This document shows, piece by piece, positions 7,622-11,499 of a stretch of DNA of 11,499 bases (positions are counted from its first letter, which is position 1; each line of letters starts with the position of its first letter). The DNA comes from an uncultured Saprospiraceae bacterium (GTDB taxonomy: Bacteria; Bacteroidota; Bacteroidia; Chitinophagales; Saprospiraceae). The translations under genes were made by a program, and so were the position numbers. Under the pieces are notes generated by a model. It ran no database searches. It saw nothing but the letters and a program-made list of their open reading frames with translations, and was not told the origin of the DNA. The stretch lies in the NCBI GenBank assembly GCA_937967535.1, contig CALCMV010000364.1, forward strand, positions 1-11,499, in the 5' to 3' direction.

Positions 7622-8955
7622 ACTTTCACTCCTTTTTCTATATTAATAATCTCTCTACCAATGCTTTCGTAATGAAAACCATGCTCGCGCATTTGTGCTA
7701 TGCCATAAAGATTTCGTCCGTCAAAGATGGCTTTATTTTCTCCAAGATGACTTTTCATCTTCTCAAAATTGGGTGTGCGAAATACGCTCCATTCGGTGAT
7801 AATCGCCAAAGCATCTACGTTTTCGATAGCTTCGTATTGCGTATCGACAAGTTCGATTTTATCTCCAAATTCGGTGGCAACATTTTCCATAGCTTCGGGG
7901 TCAAATGCCTTAATTTTTGCGCCCGCTTCGAGCAATTCTTCGATAATATACAGGGCAGGTGCTTCGCGGATGTCATCTGTATTGGGTTTGAATGCCAAAC
8001 CCCAGATACCGATGGTTTTTCCCGTCAAATCTTCATCGAAATATCTTTGTATTTTTCCGACCAATACACTCTTTTGGATACGATTGACCCGCATCACAGA
8101 ATTGAGTATTTTGAAATCGTACTCGTTTTCTTCTGCGGTTTTGGCGAGGGCTTGTACATCTTTCGGAAAGCAACTTCCGCCGTAGCCGACACCCGGAAAC
8201 AGGAAGCGTTTGCCGATACGATTGTCGCTGCCCATGCCCTTGCGTACCATGCTTACATCTGCGCCTACTTTTTCACACAAATTCGCAATTTCATTCATAA
8301 AAGAAATGCGGGTGGCGAGGTAAGAATTGGCGGCGTATTTGGTGAGTTCGGCAGAGCGTTCATCCATAAAAATGATGGGATTTCCTTGTCTGACAAAAGG
8401 TTCATAAAGACGTTTCATCACATTACGCGCCTTATCAGAACTTGTACCAATGACCACTCTATCCGGTTTCATAAAATCATCTACCGCAACACCTTCGCGC
8501 AAAAATTCAGGATTGGAGACGACATCAAACAGCGATTCGTCTAGCCCTGCGGCGAGTTCGGCATGTACTTTTTCGGCAGTGCCTACCGGTACGGTGCTTT
8601 TATCAACCACTACTTTATAATCCTTGATAATCACGCTTAATTGGCGAACAACACCGAGTACGTATGAAAGGTCAGCCGAACCATCTTCGCCCGGAGGCGT
8701 GGGCAATGCAAGAAAAATAATCTCTGCATCTTTGACGGCTTCGGCAAGGTCAGTCGTGAATTTGAGCCTACCCTGGCGGGTATTTCTATCAAATAACAGG
8801 TTGAGTCCCGGCTCGAATATGGGTACGATACCCGATTCCATTTTTTTGACTTTGCCTTCGTCAATATCAACGCAAGTGACGTTGTTGCCGGTTTCTGCAA
8901 AACAAGTGCCTGTGACGAGTCCTACATAGCCAGTTCCAACTACGGCAATATTCAT
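7618..8955 (-). CDS. ugd: UDP-glucose 6-dehydrogenase
   Basis: This cytosolic enzyme oxidises UDP-glucose to UDP-glucuronate with two NAD+. I use the ATG at 8953-8955 (445 residues, MNIAVVGTGYVGL). An in-frame ATG at 8979 would add MFLNLNLD, which is only translated hexamer repeat, and would push the nucleotide-binding motif away from the N-terminus. With this start, GTGYVGL is at 7-13, STVPVGT at 120-126, NPEFLREG at 148-155, Lys206 in ELTKYAANSYLA, and the catalytic Cys262 in GVGYGGSCFPKD. GLAFKPNTDDIREAP belongs to the C-terminal UDP-binding domain. The length is typical of the bacterial family. UDP-glucuronate can be used directly in acidic polymers or passed to uxs, whose start overlaps the stop. 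It is the first gene of the operon, about 325 bases downstream of the best promoter. Confidence 0.96.
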   Translation of the reverse strand: MNIAVVGTGYVGLVTGTCFAETGNNVTCVDIDEGKVKKMESGIVPIFEPGLNLLFDRNTRQGRLKFTTDLAEAVKDAEIIFLALPTPPGEDGSADLSYVLGVVRQLSVIIKDYKVVVDKSTVPVGTAEKVHAELAAGLDESLFDVVSNPEFLREGVAVDDFMKPDRVVIGTSSDKARNVMKRLYEPFVRQGNPIIFMDERSAELTKYAANSYLATRISFMNEIANLCEKVGADVSMVRKGMGSDNRIGKRFLFPGVGYGGSCFPKDVQALAKTAEENEYDFKILNSVMRVNRIQKSVLVGKIQRYFDEDLTGKTIGIWGLAFKPNTDDIREAPALYIIEELLEAGAKIKAFDPEAMENVATEFGDKIELVDTQYEAIENVDALAIITEWSVFRTPNFEKMKSHLGENKAIFDGRNLYGIAQMREHGFHYESIGREIINIEKGVKV

Positions 8956-9161
8956 ATCTAAGTTTAAGTTTAAGAACACATTTGAGTTTAAAATCGAGAT
9001 AAAAAACTGATAATCAATTTTTTACATTTAAAATAAACTTAACCTGATTCTATATAATTATTTACTTCAACAAATAAATTTTAGGTATCATTTTTATTCT
9101 ACGCAGATTAGACGCAGAAAATAGGGGAAAGGAACAGGTGACACCCTGAATTTTAAGGCTG

Positions 9162-9169
9162 CAAATATA
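9162..9169 (-). promoter_or_regulatory. Alternative -7 element (TATATTTG) upstream of ugd
   Basis: The minus strand reads TATATTTG, a full match to TAnnTTTG, but no TTTG is seen about 20 bases upstream. If used, it would give a shorter leader of about 200 bases, with the palindrome GGTGTCACC lying just after the start point. It is weaker than the candidate at 9284-9315. Confidence 0.25.
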
Positions 9170-9283
9170 CAGATAAGTATTGGTATGCCGTAGTTTTATT
9201 TGAAATGAAATACGTCATAATTGGCATATTTTACACCGATTTTTTTAGGACGAAAACCAATTAAATCAAAGAACTTTGTACTG

Positions 9284-9315
9284 CAAAGTTATTTTTAAAA
9301 ATGAAAAAATGCAAA
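9284..9315 (-). promoter_or_regulatory. Candidate Bacteroidota promoter for the ugd-uxs-rfbB-exporter-wzz operon
   Basis: On the minus strand TTTG (9315-9312) is followed after 20 bases by TAACTTTG (9291-9284), matching the Bacteroidota consensus TTTG / TAnnTTTG at its usual spacing. Transcription would start near 9279, giving a leader of about 325 bases before ugd. The -7 box overlaps the inverted repeat AACTTTG-TACTG-CAAAGTT (9272-9290), a possible operator. This is motif matching only. Confidence 0.45.
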
Positions 9316-9348
9316 TTCAGTGCCATTATTTTTTAAATTTCAAAAAAC

Positions 9349-9410
9349 AAATTCCAAATTCCAACAAAATGTGCGATGGCTTGGGATTTGGTACTTGGGA
9401 TTTGGGATTT
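9349..9410. repeat. Hairpin of heptamer units, first copy
   Basis: AAATTCCAAATTCCAA (9349-9364) can pair with TTGGGATTTGGGATTT (9395-9410) over 16 positions: 14 Watson-Crick pairs and 2 that are G-U in a plus-strand RNA. The 30-base loop holds a further unit, TTGGGATTTGG (9381-9391). The unit is TTGGGAT or TTGGAAT, the same family as 2550-2575. Confidence 0.65.
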
Positions 9411-9436
9411 ACTCAAAAAATGATTTACCTTTATTA

Positions 9437-9509
9437 AAATTCCAAACACCAAATCCACAATCCCAAAATTTTCTATTTTCGTCCATTTAGAATTTGGTGC
9501 TTGGAATTT
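9437..9509. repeat. Hairpin of heptamer units, second copy, directly before the beta-barrel gene
   Basis: AAATTCCAAACACCAAATCC (9437-9456) pairs with GAATTTGGTGCTTGGAATTT (9490-9509) at 18 of 20 positions, with a 33-base loop. The right arm ends 12 bases before the ATG at 9522, so in mRNA the stem would sit next to or over the ribosome landing area. Further imperfect units continue to 9515. Confidence 0.65.
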
Positions 9510-9521
9510 GGAATTTCAACT

Positions 9522-10271
9522 ATGATACGTTTACTGATTTTCTTATTAATGATAATATGGGCAAACCCGCTTTTTGCTCAAGAAAAAACAGAGGAGGAAA
9601 AACCACTTCCCAATATGTTGCAATTTAATGTGGCTTATGGCTTTCAGATTCCGGGTGGCGACTTGGCAGCACGTTTTGGTACGGGTTCTGATTTGAATGT
9701 CGGCATACAATATATGACCGGTAAGATTATATTTGGTGCAGATGGCGGTTTATTTTTCAATGATAATGTCAAAGAAGATGTATTGGCATTTATGCGTACT
9801 GAAGACCTCGCCGTTATTGGTAATCAGCGCGAATATACCAACGTGCTTTTGAGCCAACGCGGTTGGTATGTAGGGGCTTTGGGCGGAGTCATTCTTCCCG
9901 TTTTTCCGAATGTCAAACGTTCCGGTATTCGCCTGACACTCGGGGTGGGTTTTATGCAGCACAAAATCAATATCCGCGACCAAGCCGGAGAAATCACACA
10001 ACTCATGGGCGAATACAGAAAAGGCTACGACAGACTTACTAATGGTCTGGCTATCAAGCAGTTTATAGGTTATCATTATTTCAGCAAAAATCGTCTTATC
10101 AATGCCTTTGCAGGTTTTGAATTTATGCAAGGCTTTACTAAAAATCGTCGCAGTATAAATTTCGATACCATAATGCGTGATGATTCCAACCGACTGGATT
10201 TGTTGCAAGGATTTCGCATTGGCTGGACGCTGCCTTTCTTTTATGATGCGGATGATAAATTTTATTATTGA
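9522..10271 (+). CDS. Secreted small outer-membrane beta-barrel-like protein, function unknown
   Basis: Not recognised as a named family. The start is the ATG at 9522 (249 residues), which gives a signal peptide MIRLLIFLLMIIWANPLFA with cleavage before Gln20. A TTG at 9501 would add seven residues from the repeat hairpin and is disfavoured. After a short charged linker (EKTEEEKP) the protein shows alternating strand-like stretches typical of 8- to 10-stranded Bacteroidota outer-membrane barrels: NMLQFNVAYGFQIPGGDLAARF, DLNVGIQYMTGKIIFGADGG, RGWYVGALGGVILP, GIRLTLGVGFMQHKI, LAIKQFIGYHYF, LINAFAGFEFMQGF and LLQGFRIGWTLPFFY. The C-terminus is aromatic (KFYY), as expected for a barrel assembled by BamA. 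It lies divergent from the polysaccharide operon and upstream of DUF2442/kdtA, but nothing ties its role to either. Location confidence is good; function is unknown. Confidence 0.8.
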   Translation: MIRLLIFLLMIIWANPLFAQEKTEEEKPLPNMLQFNVAYGFQIPGGDLAARFGTGSDLNVGIQYMTGKIIFGADGGLFFNDNVKEDVLAFMRTEDLAVIGNQREYTNVLLSQRGWYVGALGGVILPVFPNVKRSGIRLTLGVGFMQHKINIRDQAGEITQLMGEYRKGYDRLTNGLAIKQFIGYHYFSKNRLINAFAGFEFMQGFTKNRRSINFDTIMRDDSNRLDLLQGFRIGWTLPFFYDADDKFYY

Positions 10272-10290
10272 TAATGCTTAAATGATTTTC

Positions 10291-10326
10291 AATGAGTGAA
10301 TGAGTGAATGAATGAATGAATGAATT
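10291..10326. repeat. Tandem TGAG/TGAA tetramer-octamer array
   Basis: The segment reads as ATGAGTGA twice, then ATGAATGA-type units, ending in ATTACG; the period is 4, or 8 with the G/A alternation. It sits 20 bases after the stop of the beta-barrel gene and 22 bases before the DUF2442 start. No complementary arm is present in this 77-bp junction, unlike at 5322-5402, whose unit is similar. Confidence 0.7.
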
Positions 10327-10336
10327 ACGTTATATG

Positions 10337-10344
10337 TAAATTTG
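10337..10344 (+). promoter_or_regulatory. TAAATTTG, possible -7 element just before the DUF2442 gene
   Basis: A full TAnnTTTG match ends 4 bases before the ATG at 10349. If real, transcription would start at or next to the start codon, giving a leaderless mRNA for the DUF2442-kdtA pair. There is no TTTG about 20 bases upstream, where the tetramer array lies, so this may be chance in AT-rich DNA. Confidence 0.2.
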
Positions 10345-10348
10345 AATA

Positions 10349-10654
10349 ATGAGTGCAATTAGACGAATCGTTGAAATAGAAAAAATTGAGGGATATAAAG
10401 TTTTTTGTAAATTTGATAATCGTAAATTAAAAGTTATTGATTTTCAAAAACTTTTCAACTCATGGAATGTCAAAGAAGGTGACTTTGAATATCCTCTAAT
10501 GCAATCACTTGAAGCATTTCAAGCTGTAAAAGTAATTGATGGCACACTCACTTGGGAAAATATTAAAATTGAATCAACAGATGAATACGGAAAGCCTGTA
10601 ATACATTCTTTAGACCTTGACCCAATTGTTATTTATGAAGCCGCACAGCCATGA
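10349..10654 (+). CDS. DUF2442-type small protein
   Basis: A 101-residue soluble protein without signal peptide or membrane segment. It follows the DUF2442 pattern: an N-terminal strand pair (YKVFCKFDNRKLKVIDFQKLF), a central SLEAFQAVKVIDGTLTWENIKI, and the terminal DLDPIVIYEAAQ, which corresponds to the family's usual DLDPD.LY end. No biochemical role is established for DUF2442. Relatives are often found beside DUF4160 proteins, but no such partner is present here. The gene is visibly richer in A/T than its neighbours, especially in its first half, which could mean recent acquisition. Its TGA overlaps the kdtA ATG (10651-10654), so it is translationally coupled to an essential-type LPS gene. 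The family call is from motif memory and moderately sure. Confidence 0.7.
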   Translation: MSAIRRIVEIEKIEGYKVFCKFDNRKLKVIDFQKLFNSWNVKEGDFEYPLMQSLEAFQAVKVIDGTLTWENIKIESTDEYGKPVIHSLDLDPIVIYEAAQP

Positions 10655-11499
10655 CTTTCTTCTACAACTTCGCCATTCACTGCTACGTTCTTGCCATCCG
10701 TATTGCTGCATTATTCAATCCGAAAGCAAGAAAATGGATACGTGGTCGGCGTGGTATTTTTGATAGGTTAAAACAACAATTTGAGGAGGAACGATTTGCA
10801 AAATCGTTTTACGTGTGGGTGCATGCGGCATCATTGGGCGAGTTTGAACAGGGACGACCTATTATTGAAGAAATTAAACGAAAATATCCCGACACTAAAA
10901 TCATTCTGACCTTCTTCTCCCCTTCCGGTTACGAAATTCGCAAGAACTACGAAGGTGCAGATATTGTTTGTTATTTACCTGCTGATACGCCTCGTAATGC
11001 CCGCCGATTTCTGGACATCGTACAGCCCGATTTAGCGATTTTTATTAAATACGAATTTTGGTATAACTATTTGAATACCTTAAAATCGCGCCACACTCCT
11101 ACCCTGCTCATTTCTGCCATTTTCAGAGAAAAACAAATCTTCTTTCGTCCTTATGGATTTTTTTTCAAACATATGCTGACCTGTTTTGAACATATTTTTG
11201 TACAAGATGATTTTTCATTAAAATTATTAGAAAAAAACGGTATCACACACGCAAGCATTGCAGGTGATACGCGCATGGACAGGGTATATCAATTGAGCCG
11301 AAATCCAAAGCAATTTCCAATTATTGAGATATTTAAAGGGAAAAATAATCTGCTGATTTGCGGTAGTACATGGCGCGAAGATGAGGCGTGGTTGTTGGAT
11401 TTTTTGAATAAAACGCTGTCCTCCCCCCTGCCCCCCTCCAAAGGGGGAAATACAAACGCAAATAATTTTTCGCTACACGAAAAATCTCCCCCTTTGGAG
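10651..11499 (+). CDS. kdtA: 3-deoxy-D-manno-octulosonic acid transferase, 5' part (runs off the window)
   Basis: KdtA/WaaA transfers Kdo from CMP-Kdo to lipid A precursor on the cytosolic face of the inner membrane. The frame is open for 283 codons to the window edge, out of an expected 400-430. An N-terminal membrane helix (about 5-22) precedes the GT30 acceptor domain: VWVHAASLGEFEQGRP at 55-70 carries the conserved Glu64, followed by ILTFFSPSGYE, YLPADTPRNARRF, KYEFWYNYL, SAIFREKQIFFRPYG, IFVQDD, and GDTRMDRV near 207. The C-terminal domain opens with GSTWREDE at 238-245. At about residues 257-283 the expected sequence is interrupted by Ser/Pro/Lys/Gly-rich residues from a GC-rich inverted repeat (see 11419-11499). 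The frame is kept as far as can be seen. The start overlaps the DUF2442 stop as ATGA. The family is clear; whether the gene is intact beyond 11499 is unknown. Confidence 0.92.
   Translation, partial: MTFFYNFAIHCYVLAIRIAALFNPKARKWIRGRRGIFDRLKQQFEEERFAKSFYVWVHAASLGEFEQGRPIIEEIKRKYPDTKIILTFFSPSGYEIRKNYEGADIVCYLPADTPRNARRFLDIVQPDLAIFIKYEFWYNYLNTLKSRHTPTLLISAIFREKQIFFRPYGFFFKHMLTCFEHIFVQDDFSLKLLEKNGITHASIAGDTRMDRVYQLSRNPKQFPIIEIFKGKNNLLICGSTWREDEAWLLDFLNKTLSSPLPPSKGGNTNANNFSLHEKSPPLE
11419..11499. repeat. GC-rich inverted-repeat element inside the kdtA reading frame, cut by the window edge
   Basis: CTCCAAAGGGGGA (11436-11448) is exactly complementary to TCCCCCTTTGGAG (11487-11499), with 38 bases between. 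The left arm is preceded by C-runs (11419-11435), so the right arm probably continues into G-runs past the window. A second hairpin lies inside: ATTTTTCG (11465-11472) and CGAAAAAT (11478-11485) around CTACA. The C/G runs contrast sharply with the AT-rich genes around. I recall TCCCCCTTTGG-type palindromes as dispersed repeats in Bacteroidota; copy number here cannot be checked. Confidence 0.75.

Larger units (their letters stand above)
8956..9521. other. 566-bp divergent intergenic region
   Basis: This region separates ugd (minus) from the beta-barrel gene (plus) and contains no convincing ORF. Nearest ugd are two AAGTTT hexamers (8960-8971), abutting the ATG. At 9101-9118 the heptamer ACGCAGA occurs twice, 4 bases apart. 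GGTGACACC (9137-9145) is a short palindrome. At 9272-9290 AACTTTG and CAAAGTT form a 7-bp inverted repeat overlapping the candidate promoter. The plus-gene side holds two hairpins built from TTGGAAT/TTGGGAT units (separate entries). No plus-strand TAnnTTTG box was found; TATTTTCG (9474-9481), one mismatch away, sits in the loop of the second hairpin. Confidence 0.7.

Noticed and set aside
7672..8544. A 290-codon plus-strand open frame antisense to ugd
   Set aside because: It lies wholly within ugd, whose catalytic motifs are intact. Its translation has no recognisable domain and is Phe/Ile/Cys-rich, as expected of an antisense shadow.
9137..9145. GGTGACACC palindrome as an operator
   Set aside because: Only 4-bp arms around a single base and a single occurrence; chance is a sufficient explanation, so it is mentioned only in the intergenic entry.
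9474..9481. TATTTTCG as a plus-strand promoter for the beta-barrel gene
   Set aside because: One mismatch to TAnnTTTG and no TTTG at the right distance upstream; too weak in AT-rich DNA to list as a feature.
9501..9521. TTG start that would extend the beta-barrel protein by seven residues
   Set aside because: The extension is translated from the repeat hairpin and lies ahead of a complete signal peptide that starts at the ATG at 9522.
9750..10208. A 152-codon minus-strand open frame within the beta-barrel gene
   Set aside because: The plus-strand gene has a signal peptide, barrel-like strands and an aromatic C-terminus; the antisense product has none of these.

Overview
The window comes from an AT-rich Bacteroidota-type chromosome. 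The evidence is a Bacteroidota-style promoter (TTTG, 20 bases, TAnnTTTG), the absence of Shine-Dalgarno leaders, a polysaccharide exporter with many SLBB repeats, a Gram-negative Kdo transferase, and short degenerate repeats in most gene junctions. I cannot name a genus.

Layout: (1) 1-1226, plus strand: the tail of an unidentified gene overlaps by ATGA with trhO, a tRNA U34 hydroxylase of the rhodanese family. (2) 1223-1269: a perfect 18-bp inverted repeat lies between convergent genes and probably serves as terminator for both. (3) 8955 down to 1277, minus strand: a surface-polysaccharide operon in the order ugd (UDP-glucose dehydrogenase), uxs (UDP-glucuronate decarboxylase), rfbB (dTDP-glucose 4,6-dehydratase), a Wza-like SLBB outer-membrane exporter and a Wzz-like chain-length protein. 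The first three make UDP-glucuronate, UDP-xylose and dTDP-4-keto-6-deoxyglucose. The last two form the periplasmic and outer-membrane export path. No glycosyltransferase, flippase, polymerase or rfbA/C/D gene is in view. (4) 8956-9521: a 566-bp divergent intergenic region with a good minus-strand promoter and two long imperfect hairpins. (5) 9522-11499, plus strand: a small secreted beta-barrel-like protein, a DUF2442-type protein, and the 5' 283 codons of kdtA/waaA (Kdo transferase), which overlaps the DUF2442 gene by ATGA and runs off the window.

No classical defence or mobile system is present. What ordinary genes do not explain is the repeat content. Several junctions carry self-complementary arrays of a short unit that differs from junction to junction: AAGTTT hexamers, ATGAGTAA octamers, TTGGAAT/TTGGGAT heptamers, and ATGA-type tetramers without a complementary arm. 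A different, GC-rich inverted-repeat element sits in frame inside kdtA at the right edge. These repeats also create false upstream starts for three genes (ugd, the Wza-like gene and the beta-barrel gene), which I have corrected.
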